The notes beneath the pieces were generated by a model, which was given only the letters and a program-made list of their open reading frames with translations, ran no database searches and was not told where the DNA came from. DNA of 64,000 bases from Parafrigoribacterium mesophilum (GTDB lineage: Bacteria; Actinomycetota; Actinomycetes; Actinomycetales; Microbacteriaceae): positions 1,550,001 to 1,614,000 of the forward strand of contig NZ_JBDJAF010000001.1 of NCBI RefSeq assembly GCF_039652555.1, written 5' to 3'. The position numbers and the translations under genes are program-made. Positions 14,415-22,965 of this stretch are shown here, piece after piece. Position 1 is the stretch's first letter; each line of letters opens with the position of its first letter.

Positions 14415-15556
14415 TCGAGAAACGCGTCCTCAAGGACGGCTCGGTGCGATGGAAGGCGCGCATCAAGAGCGGCGGTGCGGTCGTAGCTCAACAGACGTTC
14501 CGGCTCAAGGGCGACGCCGAGACTTGGGAGCGCGAGCAGACGCGCGCGATCCAACTCGGAACCTTCCTCCCGCCACAGAAGGGAAAGGTACCGCTCGGCG
14601 ATGTCATCGCCTCGTTCCTCGCCGCTCGCACGTCCCAGGTGTCTGCGCACTCGCACCGCACGGACCGTGACAACCTCGCCGTCCTCCCCGCGAAGCTCAG
14701 GGCGCGACCCATCGGCTCGGTCAGCGAAGCAGACGTGCTCGGCTTCCTCACCGACCAGCTCAAGATCAAAGAGCGCTCAACCGTTGCGCGAATCCGCACC
14801 ACGCTCAGCGCCCTGTTCACCTACGCGATGAGCGAGAAGTACGTTGCCGCGCATCCCGTGCGCGGCGTTGAGTTGCCGCCCGGCGCGAGTCAGAAGCCCG
14901 CCGACGAGTGGTTCACGGCGGAAAGCCTCGCCGCGACGCTGGTGGCGCAGCGCGCGGCTTCGGCACACTACGCGACGATCACCGAGTGGACCTCCCTGAC
15001 CGGCCTGCGCTGGTCCGAGACCCGGGCGTTGCGGGTGGCTGACCTCCAAGACGTGCCATTCCCAGCCGTGTGGGTGCGGCGCGCGCAATCGGAGGGCTAC
15101 GACGAGAAAGCTCCTAAGACAGCCAACGGCGAGCGCGCCGTGCCGCTCACCGACCGGGCACGGCAGCTCGCCCGCGAGGCAGCAGCCGGGAAGCGCCCCG
15201 AGGCGTATTTGTTCACGAGCCCGAAGGGCCGACAGTTACGCATGAACCTCTACCGACGGTTCACGCGGTGGTCAATTACCGCCCCGCGCAAGCGCCCGCA
15301 CATGCTTCGGCACTACTGCGCCTCCCAGTGGCTGCGCATGGGCATTCCGGTCAATCAGGTCGCGGAGTGGCTGGGCGACGACCCGCGCACGTTGCTCAAG
15401 GTCTATGCGCACGTCCTGGGCGAACAGCAGACGATCGAGGCGCTGCGACGCCTCAATGAGTTGACATCGGGCCCCTCACAGGACCCTCATCCCATTCCTG
15501 ATACTGCAAACGGCACCAAGGAAGACCAGAGAGCGACGGATAAAAATGGCTTCTGA
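14411..15556 (+). CDS. int: Tyrosine recombinase/integrase
   Basis: A 381-residue integrase that recombines the element with the tRNA-Ser site. It has an N-terminal arm-binding region, a SAM-like core-binding domain (about residues 60-145) and a catalytic domain with R200 (SLTGLRWSE), K236 (APKTANGER), H297-xx-R300 (RPHMLRHYCAS) and the nucleophile Y332 (KVYAHVL). The position usually occupied by the third histidine reads LGDD, a variant often seen in actinobacterial integrases. It is translationally coupled to xis and ends 16 bp before the tRNA-Ser(GCT) 3' end, its presumed attachment site. Confidence 0.93.
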   Translation: MIEKRVLKDGSVRWKARIKSGGAVVAQQTFRLKGDAETWEREQTRAIQLGTFLPPQKGKVPLGDVIASFLAARTSQVSAHSHRTDRDNLAVLPAKLRARPIGSVSEADVLGFLTDQLKIKERSTVARIRTTLSALFTYAMSEKYVAAHPVRGVELPPGASQKPADEWFTAESLAATLVAQRAASAHYATITEWTSLTGLRWSETRALRVADLQDVPFPAVWVRRAQSEGYDEKAPKTANGERAVPLTDRARQLAREAAAGKRPEAYLFTSPKGRQLRMNLYRRFTRWSITAPRKRPHMLRHYCASQWLRMGIPVNQVAEWLGDDPRTLLKVYAHVLGEQQTIEALRRLNELTSGPSQDPHPIPDTANGTKEDQRATDKNGF

Positions 15557-15572
15557 CCAGGAAAAACAAGTG

Positions 15573-15661
15573 CGGAGACGGAGGGATTTGAACCCTCGGA
15601 TCCCGTGAGGGATCTCCACCTTAGCAGGGTGGTGCACTAGGCCGGACTATGCGACGTCTCC
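15573..15661 (-). tRNA. tRNA-Ser(GCT)
   Basis: Acceptor strands GGAGACG (15661-15655) and CGTCTCC (15580-15574) pair fully. The anticodon loop CTGCTAA gives anticodon GCT, the variable arm is long as in serine tRNAs, and the T-loop reads GGTTCAAATCC. CCA is not encoded. The 3' end faces the integrase gene. Confidence 0.95.
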
Positions 15662-16759
15662 TGGTTGCTCGTCAGCAATCATAGCGTCACTGGACGGCTC
15701 GTCGGAGCGCGCCGTCGATGGCGGCGCAGCATCACGCGACCACGGGAGCCGCTGAGCGAAGGCCATCGACGGGCGTTCGACGAGATGCCATGACCCGTAC
15801 GCGAGCGCGGCACTGACCACGGCAACCATGGCGACATCCAAGGCCCACGGCAGGACGCCGAAGAAATAGACGATGCTCTGCTGAACGGGGAACGCCCACA
15901 CGTACAAACCATAGGAAAGGTCGCCGAAGCGGGAAGCGTGCCGCAGGACAGGGGTGGATCGAACTCCGAAGGCAAGCAGGCAGTACGGCAGCGCGACCCA
16001 CGCCGCATACAGCCCCCACTGGGGACGAAATGACACGATGACAAGCCAGGCGACGGCGACGACTGCCGCGACATCCGCACGCAAGCGCCGCCTGACGATC
16101 CCGAGCCGCACCAGCGCACCACCGGCGAAGAACACCCACATGAGCGCGGCGGACTCGACGCGCGCGCCAAAGAATTCGAAATGGATGAACAACGTGATAA
16201 CGACACAGACGAGCGCGAATGCAGCCCACGCCGGAACTCGCAGCCGCCTCGGCAGCAGGCCGATCACCGGGACGACGAGATAGCAGGCGAACTCGGCGGG
16301 GAGCGTCCAGAGCGATCCGTTCACCGCGCCGGGGAACGGATTGCCGGAGAACACCCCCGGCAACGCGTAGTTGGGAATGAGGGCAGCATTGCTGAGGTAG
16401 GAATACGTGCCGCCGCTGGCAAAATACTGATCGACGTCCAGCGCGCTGACGAGCGGTCCGAGTACGAAGGCGGTCACGACGACCACGAGAAGCAGTCCGG
16501 GGATGATGCGCAACACCCGATTCGTGAGATATCGCGACAGGCGCGGCCTGCGGTCCCAACTTCCGCTGATCAGATAGCCGCTGATCACAAAGAACGTTCC
16601 GACGGCCAACTGCGTGATCGGGATGCCGAAGACGACCGGCATCTCGTCAGCGTGGCCGCGAAGTTCGCTCGCGTGGCCCAGGATGACCGCCGCAGCAGCC
16701 GCGATGCGCAGGGCATCGAAGTTGTTGTTCCGCCGCGCTATCTCGGTGAGCTTGTCCAC
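15647..16759 (-). CDS. Acyltransferase-3 family membrane protein (OafA-like)
   Basis: A 370-residue integral membrane O-acyltransferase. The N-terminus has NFDALRIAAAAAVILGHASEL, the conserved arginine-histidine motif of the family, followed by about ten hydrophobic segments (for example LAVGTFFVISGYLISGSW). Such proteins transfer acetyl or other acyl groups onto cell-surface sugars. The gene lies directly after the LCP-family gene on the same strand, consistent with a role in cell-wall glycopolymer decoration. The stop codon (TAG, 15649-15647) lies inside the 5' end of the tRNA-Ser(GCT) gene, and the last residues GDVA are encoded by the tRNA acceptor and D-arm start. Confidence 0.9.
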   Translation of the reverse strand: MDKLTEIARRNNNFDALRIAAAAAVILGHASELRGHADEMPVVFGIPITQLAVGTFFVISGYLISGSWDRRPRLSRYLTNRVLRIIPGLLLVVVVTAFVLGPLVSALDVDQYFASGGTYSYLSNAALIPNYALPGVFSGNPFPGAVNGSLWTLPAEFACYLVVPVIGLLPRRLRVPAWAAFALVCVVITLFIHFEFFGARVESAALMWVFFAGGALVRLGIVRRRLRADVAAVVAVAWLVIVSFRPQWGLYAAWVALPYCLLAFGVRSTPVLRHASRFGDLSYGLYVWAFPVQQSIVYFFGVLPWALDVAMVAVVSAALAYGSWHLVERPSMAFAQRLPWSRDAAPPSTARSDEPSSDAMIADEQPGDVA

Positions 16760-16765
16760 CGGTGG

Positions 16766-18052
16766 CTAGTTGTTAACCTTCGAGCAGGTGTAGTCCGCCG
16801 CCGATTGGCCCTGCACGCCGGCGAGGACGTCCAACCCCGCGTCGGCTCCCGGTGTACCGCTCGGGCCGATAGGCGCGTCAGAGGCGGTGGATGAACCCGA
16901 CGGAGTCGGCGCTGCCGCATCTACCGGAGGCTGGGTCACTGGGGCGTTGGGATCTGCGACGGAGCCACGACCCGTGTCGCCTGCCTTGAGCGCGAACGGT
17001 TCGTCGGCTTTGATCTTGTCGAACAGCGCCTTGGCAGCGGATTTGTCCGGCTGCACCTTGTTGGCGTAAATCCCGGTGCCACCGGTGACACCCGGATATT
17101 GCACGAACATGATGCGATCGAGCGGCAATTTCTTGAGCACCTGCGCCATCGCCACCATCGTGTTGACGTTCTTCAGACTGTTTGACAGCGTCATCGACTG
17201 GCTGACGACGGTGGCGATGTTGAACATCTTCGTGAAGTCGGTGAGCGTGTCACTGCTCTTGACCGTGCGCACCAGTGAGGACAGGAACACTTGCTGTGAA
17301 CTGATCCGCCCGAGGTCGCTGCCGTCGCCCACACCGTGCCGACTGCGCAGGAACATCAACGCGTCGTGCCCCTGCAACGAATAGGTGCCGGCCTTCGGCA
17401 GAGTGAAATTCGTGAAGTGGTCGTGGAACGGTCCGCTCACGCACACCGGGACACCGCCGATGGCGGTGGACACATCGGTGACACCGGTGAAGGTGATCAG
17501 CCCGGCGAAAGGGATCTTAAGCCCGGTGAGGGCTTCCACGGTGATCACCGTGCAGGGCAGGCCGCCGTAGCTCAGCGACGAGTTGATCGGCTGCGCAGAC
17601 ATCGCACCGTAGTTACCCTTGCCGTTCTCCTTCGGGCACGACGGAATCGGAACGATCAAGTCTCGCGGGATGCTGACGGCGACGGCGTTCGTCTGGTCCT
17701 GGGACACGTGGAGCAGGATGTTCACGTCGTTCAAGGCGCTGTCCGGACCCTTTTCACCGGAACCGGCGCGGCTGTCGCTGCCGACGAGCAGCACGTTGAA
17801 CCCACCGTCGAAGGCGCCGAGCGACGGAGGAGGGCCATCGACTTCATTCGCCAGCGTCACCGTTTTGATGTTGCTGTCGAACTTGGCCAGCGTGATCGCG
17901 GCAACCGAGGCGCCGCTGACCATGAGCACCGCTACCGCGGCAGCGAAGAATTTAAGGACGGTACCGAAGGGGTTTCGCGCGCTGAGTCGGCCGTGCCTCG
18001 CGATTCCCGGGACCCTGGCGGACCGGCGCGCCCGAGGACGGAACTCGCTCAC
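16766..18052 (-). CDS. LCP (LytR-CpsA-Psr) family glycopolymer transferase
   Basis: A 428-residue protein with a cytoplasmic basic tail, one membrane segment (about residues 33-55) and an extracellular LCP domain: NVLLVGSDSRAG, NDVNILLHVS, VAVSIPRDLIVPIP and RSRHGVGDGSDLGRISSQQV with the conserved aspartates and arginines that bind the polyprenyl-phosphate substrate. LCP enzymes attach teichoic-acid-like or other polymers to peptidoglycan. A Pro/Ser/Thr/Ala-rich tail of about 75 residues ends with CSKVNN. Seven bases separate it from the acyltransferase gene downstream, so both are likely cotranscribed. Confidence 0.93.
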   Translation of the reverse strand: MSEFRPRARRSARVPGIARHGRLSARNPFGTVLKFFAAAVAVLMVSGASVAAITLAKFDSNIKTVTLANEVDGPPPSLGAFDGGFNVLLVGSDSRAGSGEKGPDSALNDVNILLHVSQDQTNAVAVSIPRDLIVPIPSCPKENGKGNYGAMSAQPINSSLSYGGLPCTVITVEALTGLKIPFAGLITFTGVTDVSTAIGGVPVCVSGPFHDHFTNFTLPKAGTYSLQGHDALMFLRSRHGVGDGSDLGRISSQQVFLSSLVRTVKSSDTLTDFTKMFNIATVVSQSMTLSNSLKNVNTMVAMAQVLKKLPLDRIMFVQYPGVTGGTGIYANKVQPDKSAAKALFDKIKADEPFALKAGDTGRGSVADPNAPVTQPPVDAAAPTPSGSSTASDAPIGPSGTPGADAGLDVLAGVQGQSAADYTCSKVNN

Positions 18053-18098
18053 TGGCTATCCTCGATTCTGTCGGTTGGCGGGCGGCGGCGCGCCGCAG

Positions 18099-18183
18099 CG
18101 GAGGGCGTGGGATTCGAACCCACGAGACATTGCTGCCCACCAGTTTTCAAGACTGGCTCCATCGGCCGCTCGGACAGCCCTCC
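18099..18183 (-). tRNA. tRNA-Ser(TGA)
   Basis: Acceptor strands GGAGGGC (18183-18177) and GCCCTCC (18106-18100) pair fully. The anticodon loop CTTGAAA gives TGA. A long variable arm and GGTTCGAATCC T-loop are present. CCA is not encoded. Confidence 0.95.
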
Positions 18184-18263
18184 AGAGAAACTCAAGCCCA
18201 AAGTCTAATCGGACTTGACCCGTGGACGGCTACCGCTGTCTCGTGATCGACCCCGAATTGGGG

Positions 18264-19121
18264 TCAAGAAACCTGCATTCTCCGGAGAAGTGTCGCTACT
18301 CCATCATCTATGTCCGTGCCTGTACGCTCGCTGGAAACGGCGAGCACCTCCTCCGGCGCCTGCCCCATCGCCACGCCGCGGCCCTGCTCCGCGGCCCACT
18401 TCAGCATGTCAATGTCGTTGCGGCCGTCACCAACGGCCATCACCCTGGCGCGGGGAATGCCGAGCCAGCTGCGCACACGCTCGAGGGCGGTCGCCTTGTT
18501 CACCCCGTCCGGGGCGATGTCCAGCCACGCCGTCCATCCGACGTTGTAGCTGACCTTGTGCAAGCCCATCCGCTCGACGATGGTGAGAAATTCCTCCACG
18601 GCGTGTTCGGGGGAAATGACCACCACCCTGGTGGCTTGCCGCTCGAGCAACTCATCGAACTCGACGACCTGGCTCAGCGCCCCAAGACTGGAGTTCGGGA
18701 AATATCCCGTGTAACGGAAGAAACCCGTCTCATCTTCGACCGCGAAGCTCGCGTCGGCCAGCGCCGCCCTGATCGTGGTCAGTACTTCGGACGGATCGAA
18801 AGCTTCGACGTGGGCGTGCTCGTATCCCGTCGGAGCGGCCGGGTTGCGCCGCAGGGTGATCGAGCCGTTGGAACACACCAGGTATTGCGGCGTGATGCCC
18901 AGCCGGTCGAGAACGGGCAGGGTCATCGAGGCGGAGCGGCCGGTGGCCAACATCACCTCGTGGCCGAGGTCGCGCATCCGCTGCACCTGGTCGATCACCG
19001 TTGGCCGGATCGCTCCGCCCTCCAGCAACACGGTGCCGTCCACGTCGAGTGCGATGAGCCAGGGGTCGCGAACCGTCTCAACCTGGGAGCGCGACGAGGC
19101 GACATCGTTCTGTCGGCTCAT
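18264..19121 (-). CDS. Cof-type HAD-superfamily phosphatase
   Basis: A 285-residue soluble protein with the HAD motif I ALDVDGTVL (nucleophile Asp near residue 26), motif II ATGRS, and motif IV VGDGRNDIDML near residue 235, with a Cof-type C2 cap between. Members dephosphorylate sugar phosphates or flavin-type substrates; the exact substrate cannot be read from sequence. The start overlaps the serS stop by four bases (19118-19121), so it is translationally coupled to serS, an arrangement common in this group of bacteria. Confidence 0.88.
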   Translation of the reverse strand: MSRQNDVASSRSQVETVRDPWLIALDVDGTVLLEGGAIRPTVIDQVQRMRDLGHEVMLATGRSASMTLPVLDRLGITPQYLVCSNGSITLRRNPAAPTGYEHAHVEAFDPSEVLTTIRAALADASFAVEDETGFFRYTGYFPNSSLGALSQVVEFDELLERQATRVVVISPEHAVEEFLTIVERMGLHKVSYNVGWTAWLDIAPDGVNKATALERVRSWLGIPRARVMAVGDGRNDIDMLKWAAEQGRGVAMGQAPEEVLAVSSERTGTDIDDGVATLLRRMQVS

Positions 19122-20389
19122 CGAACCGTCACGGGCTCGATCAATTCGATGCCGCCGAGGTAAGGCCGGAGCGCTTCGGGCACGGTCACCGAACCGTCCT
19201 CACGCTGATGGGTCTCCAGAATCGCAACGAGCCAGCGCGTCGTGGCCAGGGTGCCGTTGAGCGTAGCCACCGGCGCTGTTTTCCCGGAATCGGTGCGAAA
19301 ACGGATGTTGAGACGTCGTGACTGATAGGTCGTGCAGTTGCTCGTGCTGCTCAGCTCCCGGAACGTGCCCTGAGTGGGAATCCACGCCTCGATATCGAAC
19401 TTCCGGGCCGCGCTGGAGCCCAGATCGCCGGCGGCTACGTCGATCACCCGATAGCTGAGTTCGCAGGCCTGAAGCATCGCCTCTTGATATCCGACCAGGC
19501 GCTCGTGCTCGCTCTCGGCATCCTCGGGGCGCACGTAACAGAACATCTCCAGTTTGTTGAACTGGTGCACGCGCAGGATGCCCCGGTTGTCTTTGCCGGC
19601 AGCCCCCGCTTCGCGTCGGTAACAGGTGGACCAGCCGGCGTAGCGTAACGGTCCGTCGTTCAGGTTGAGGATCTCGTCGCTGTGGTACCCCGCGAGCGCG
19701 ACCTCGCTCGTGCCGGTGAGATAGAGGTCGTCGGCGGGCAGATAGTAGATCTCATCGGAATGCTCGCCGAGGAATCCGGTGCCGCGCATGATCTCCGGCC
19801 GCACCAGGGTCGGGGTGATCAGCGGAACGAAACCGGCCGCGAGGGCATGGTCGAGCGCGAGGCTCATCAAAGCGAGTTCCAGACGCGCCCCGATGCCGCG
19901 CAGGAAGTAGAAGCGGGAACCGGAAACTTTGACGCCGCGGGCGATGTCGATGGCCCCGAGCATCTCGCCCAGCTCGACGTGGTCGCGCGGCTCGAAGTCG
20001 AATCGCGCCTTCGCGCCCACTTCGCGTAGCGTGACGAAGTTCTCCTCGCCACCGGAAGGAACACCGTCGATGATCGGGTTCGCGATGTCCATGGCAATTG
20101 TCGTGAACTCGGTCTCCGCATCCGTCGCGCTCTGGGCGAATGCCTTCACGGATGCCGCAAGCTCGTGGGCCTGGGCGAGCAACTGGACTTTCTGCTCGCC
20201 GCTGGCCGACGCGACCTGCTTGCCGAGCGCCTTCTGCTGGGCGCGCAGGTCCTCGGATGCCACAATGGCCGCCCGACGACGCACGTCGGCGTCGAGAGCG
20301 GCGTCGACAAGGTCGACACGGTCGCCGCGCGCCGCCTGAGACTTCCTGATTCTCTCCGGATCCTCACGGAGCAGTTGGGGGTCGATCAC
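19118..20389 (-). CDS. serS: Seryl-tRNA synthetase
   Basis: A 423-residue class II aminoacyl-tRNA synthetase charging serine tRNAs; two tRNA-Ser genes lie within 5 kb. The N-terminal helical arm (about residues 10-110) reads tRNA-Ser. Catalytic motifs are visible: TGTSEVALAGYH, motif 2 RREAGAAGKDNRGILRVHQF, and motif 3 NGTLATTRWLVAILETHQ near the C-terminus. It starts MIDPQLLREDPERIRKSQ, the usual SerRS opening. Length is normal for bacteria. Confidence 0.97.
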   Translation of the reverse strand: MIDPQLLREDPERIRKSQAARGDRVDLVDAALDADVRRRAAIVASEDLRAQQKALGKQVASASGEQKVQLLAQAHELAASVKAFAQSATDAETEFTTIAMDIANPIIDGVPSGGEENFVTLREVGAKARFDFEPRDHVELGEMLGAIDIARGVKVSGSRFYFLRGIGARLELALMSLALDHALAAGFVPLITPTLVRPEIMRGTGFLGEHSDEIYYLPADDLYLTGTSEVALAGYHSDEILNLNDGPLRYAGWSTCYRREAGAAGKDNRGILRVHQFNKLEMFCYVRPEDAESEHERLVGYQEAMLQACELSYRVIDVAAGDLGSSAARKFDIEAWIPTQGTFRELSSTSNCTTYQSRRLNIRFRTDSGKTAPVATLNGTLATTRWLVAILETHQREDGSVTVPEALRPYLGGIELIEPVTVR

Positions 20390-20453
20390 CGCTCCAGTCT
20401 ATTCGGGCGAATTCCGAGGATTACCCGAGCCAGATGCGCCGCGATGCCGTACC

Positions 20454-21443
20454 GTGGAGGTCGTGGCCGCCCCCTCCGCACCCGCTCGACAGATCGCGGC
20501 CGTCGTCTACAACCCGATCAAGGTGGACCTGCCCAAGCTCGAGGCCGCGGTGCTGACTGCGGAACAGCGCGCCGGGTGGGGGACGACGCTGTGGTTCGCG
20601 ACAACAACCGAAGACACCGGCGAAGCGGCCGCGAAGCTGGCCGTGCGACAGGGTGCGGATGTCGTGCTCGTCGCCGGCGGCGACGGAACCGTTCGGGGCG
20701 TGGCCCAGGGGCTGCGCGGCAGCCGGATCCCGCTCACACTGCTGCCCTCGGGGACCGGCAATTTACTGGCCAGGAACCTGGGTCTCGTACTGAACGACCT
20801 GGACTCCTCGGTCGGCAACGCGTTCACCGGTGCCGACCGCACGATCGACCTCGGGGTGGTGGAACTGGCGCGGGCGGACGGCGAGCATGAGGAACACGTG
20901 TTCGTCGTCATGGCCGGCCTGGGCATCGACGCCAAGATGATCGCGCTCACGAACTCCAAGCTCAAGAAGGCGGTCGGTTGGCTCGCGTACGTAGATGCCA
21001 GCGTTCGTGCGATTCCCGAATTGGAGCCGGTGCGTCTGAGCTACCGGCTCGACGACGGTCCCCAGCGGCCGCTGACCGCCCACACGGTGATTATCGGCAA
21101 TTGCGGGTCGCTGCCCGGCGGCATCCTGCTCATGCCCGACGCCAAGCCAGACGACGGCATCCTGGATGTGGCGGCGCTGCGGCCGCGCGGCCCGTTCGGC
21201 TGGCTGAAGGTGTGGAACAAGCTGCTGTGGGAGAACGGGGTGCTGCGCAAGTCTGCGGTGGGCCGCCGGATCATCGACCTGACCCGGGACGTGCGCGATG
21301 TCAGCTATTTCACCTGCCGGGACCTGACGCTCGAGGTCGAGGCGGCCCAGGCGTTCCAGCTCGATGGGGATGAGTTCGGCGAGGTGGTCTCGGTGCACAC
21401 TCACGTGGATGCCGGCGCGCTGACCGTGAAGGTGCCAGTGTAA
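20454..21443 (+). CDS. Diacylglycerol/lipid kinase family protein
   Basis: A 329-residue soluble lipid kinase. It contains the nucleotide-binding signature GGDGTVRGVAQGLRGS followed by LTLLPSGTGNLLARNL, typical of DagK/YegS-like enzymes that phosphorylate diacylglycerol or sphingosine-like lipids with ATP. The C-terminal half (GILLMPDAKPDDGILDVAAL) belongs to the beta-sandwich domain. It is divergent from serS, with 64 bases between. The start is a GTG at 20454 or 20463. Confidence 0.92.
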   Translation: MEVVAAPSAPARQIAAVVYNPIKVDLPKLEAAVLTAEQRAGWGTTLWFATTTEDTGEAAAKLAVRQGADVVLVAGGDGTVRGVAQGLRGSRIPLTLLPSGTGNLLARNLGLVLNDLDSSVGNAFTGADRTIDLGVVELARADGEHEEHVFVVMAGLGIDAKMIALTNSKLKKAVGWLAYVDASVRAIPELEPVRLSYRLDDGPQRPLTAHTVIIGNCGSLPGGILLMPDAKPDDGILDVAALRPRGPFGWLKVWNKLLWENGVLRKSAVGRRIIDLTRDVRDVSYFTCRDLTLEVEAAQAFQLDGDEFGEVVSVHTHVDAGALTVKVPV

Positions 21444-21455
21444 GACCGACTCAGC

Positions 21456-21950
21456 TCAGCGGCGACGCGCCTTCCACGCTGCGGCATGCCAGAACAGCAG
21501 TCCCGACACCGTGGCAAGTCCCACGGTGATCAGTGCCGGGCAGGCGACGTACAAGAACTGAGCCAGCGCGAGGGCGCCTGGGTCCGAAGCCACGCTGTTG
21601 TTTCCGGAAAACAGGATGCGCATCGGTCCGGCCATCACGCCAATGCTGCCGCCGATCAGCACCACGCCGAGAACCCACAGCGCCCAGACGAACGGATTGT
21701 GACGATCATCGCGCGGCTCCTGTGGCAGCACGGCGACGCGGACGTCCATCGCAGCCGCTGGCGTTCCGTCGGCGGACGGCGGAGGCGGCGGCGGCGCTGT
21801 GAAGTCCGGTCTGGCGCTCCGGCCGTACATCACGTCCTCCGGAGTGAGCGACGGCGTCGCACTGGCCCGACGTGCCTGTTCAGCGGAGACGTCGAATCCG
21901 CGTTGAAAGGCAGGATTGAACCTCGGATCGAACCGCTGTTGTTCAGGCAT
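21456..21950 (-). CDS. Hypothetical membrane protein
   Basis: 164 residues. The first 85 are hydrophilic, with a proline run (FTAPPPPPPSADG); two hydrophobic segments follow at about 88-110 (FVWALWVLGVVLIGGSIGVM) and 128-155 (LAQFLYVACPALITVGLATV), and it ends basic (WKARRR). Both ends are therefore probably cytoplasmic. The start overlaps the end of pheA by eight bases, so it is cotranscribed with pheA. No family is recognised. Confidence 0.75.
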   Translation of the reverse strand: MPEQQRFDPRFNPAFQRGFDVSAEQARRASATPSLTPEDVMYGRSARPDFTAPPPPPPSADGTPAAAMDVRVAVLPQEPRDDRHNPFVWALWVLGVVLIGGSIGVMAGPMRILFSGNNSVASDPGALALAQFLYVACPALITVGLATVSGLLFWHAAAWKARRR

Positions 21951-22917
21951 CGGCAGGCCAACCTCCGTTCAGCTCACCGGCGATGAGCCCGCGCAGCCAG
22001 TCGCGCGCCTCGACGAACACCTCGTTGTCGTACCGGTGGTTGACGTGGGTGCGCACCTTGTCGGCCCGCGGGTAGGAGCCGAGGAAGATCACGTTGGGGC
22101 TGAACCGCTTCAGCCCGAGCAGCGCATCCGATACCCGCTCGTCCAGGATGTGGCCGTCGAGGTCGATCACGAACCGGTAGCGGCCCATGGTGTCGCCGAT
22201 CGGCCGCGATTCGATGAGGCTGAGGTTCACCCCGCGGGTGGCGAACTGCTCCAGCATCGTGAGCAGCGCGCCGGCACGGTCGTCGGGCAACTCGACGATG
22301 ACGCTCGTCTTGTCCGCCCCCGTGGCCGGCCGCACCGGAACGGTGCGGCTGACCAGCACGAACCGGGTCAGCGCGTTCGGATTGTCGCCGATGTTCTCCG
22401 CAACAATCGTGAGGTCGTGGTGCTCCGTGATCCCGGGCGGCGCGATCGCCGCATCCGCCAGCCCGCCACCGGAAGGATCGAGCAAGCTCGCGGCGGCGGC
22501 GACGTTCGAGGCAGCCGGAATGTGCCCGTGGCTCGGCAGATTCGCGTCGAGCCAGCGGTGGCATTGCGCATAGGCGACCGGATGCGCATTGACGATCCGC
22601 ACGTCGGCGAGCGTCTTGCCGGGCAGGGCGACCAGCACGAAGTTCACCGGTACTAGATACTCGCCGATGATGCGCAGGTTCGGGATGGTGGCCAGCGCAT
22701 CCTGGGTGGTGCTCACGCCGCCTTCGATCGAGTTCTCGATCGCGATCATCGCGGCGACGCTGCGACCGGTGACCACGTCGTCCAGCGCTTCACCCACGTT
22801 GTTGACCGACCGCCATGGTCGACCCACCGCTTCGGGCACCTGAGCGAGCGCAGCTTCGGTGAACGTGCCGGCGGGTCCGAGGTAGCTGTAGGTCTCCTGC
22901 GCATCCGAGTCGGGCAT
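21943..22917 (-). CDS. pheA: Prephenate dehydratase
   Basis: A 324-residue enzyme that converts prephenate to phenylpyruvate in phenylalanine synthesis. It opens with YLGPAGTFTEAAL, contains IAIENSIEGGVSTTQDAL, the NALTRFVLVSR motif near residue 180 (TRF is catalytic), and an ACT regulatory domain with LSLIESRPIGDTMGRYRFVI that binds phenylalanine for feedback control. There is no chorismate-mutase domain. It stands apart from other aromatic genes in this window. Confidence 0.96.
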   Translation of the reverse strand: MPDSDAQETYSYLGPAGTFTEAALAQVPEAVGRPWRSVNNVGEALDDVVTGRSVAAMIAIENSIEGGVSTTQDALATIPNLRIIGEYLVPVNFVLVALPGKTLADVRIVNAHPVAYAQCHRWLDANLPSHGHIPAASNVAAAASLLDPSGGGLADAAIAPPGITEHHDLTIVAENIGDNPNALTRFVLVSRTVPVRPATGADKTSVIVELPDDRAGALLTMLEQFATRGVNLSLIESRPIGDTMGRYRFVIDLDGHILDERVSDALLGLKRFSPNVIFLGSYPRADKVRTHVNHRYDNEVFVEARDWLRGLIAGELNGGWPADA

Positions 22918-22965
22918 GCCCTAACTTTAGGGCACGCCCAAATCGCGCGGTGGCAGGATGGGACG

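Larger units (their letters stand above)
1..15577. mobile_element. Right part of an integrated mobilisable element at tRNA-Ser(GCT)
   Basis: An integrase gene ends 16 bp from the 3' end of a tRNA-Ser(GCT) gene, the usual layout for a tyrosine-recombinase element that uses the tRNA 3' end as attachment site. Leftward lie excisionase, a MobF relaxase, XRE/ImmA proteins, a ubiquitin-like operon and several broken genes, all accessory in type; to the right are housekeeping genes. No second copy of the tRNA 3' segment is seen in the window, so the left attachment site must lie before base 1. No type IV coupling protein or secretion genes are visible, so whether it is self-transmissible cannot be told. 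The 1-kb non-coding stretch near 10 kb and the resolvase remnant suggest it may be a composite of two elements. Confidence 0.65.

Noticed and set aside
1..15577. CRISPR array or restriction-modification system in the element
   Set aside because: No regularly spaced repeats and no endonuclease or methyltransferase genes are present; the methyltransferase at 25951 is chromosomal and alone.
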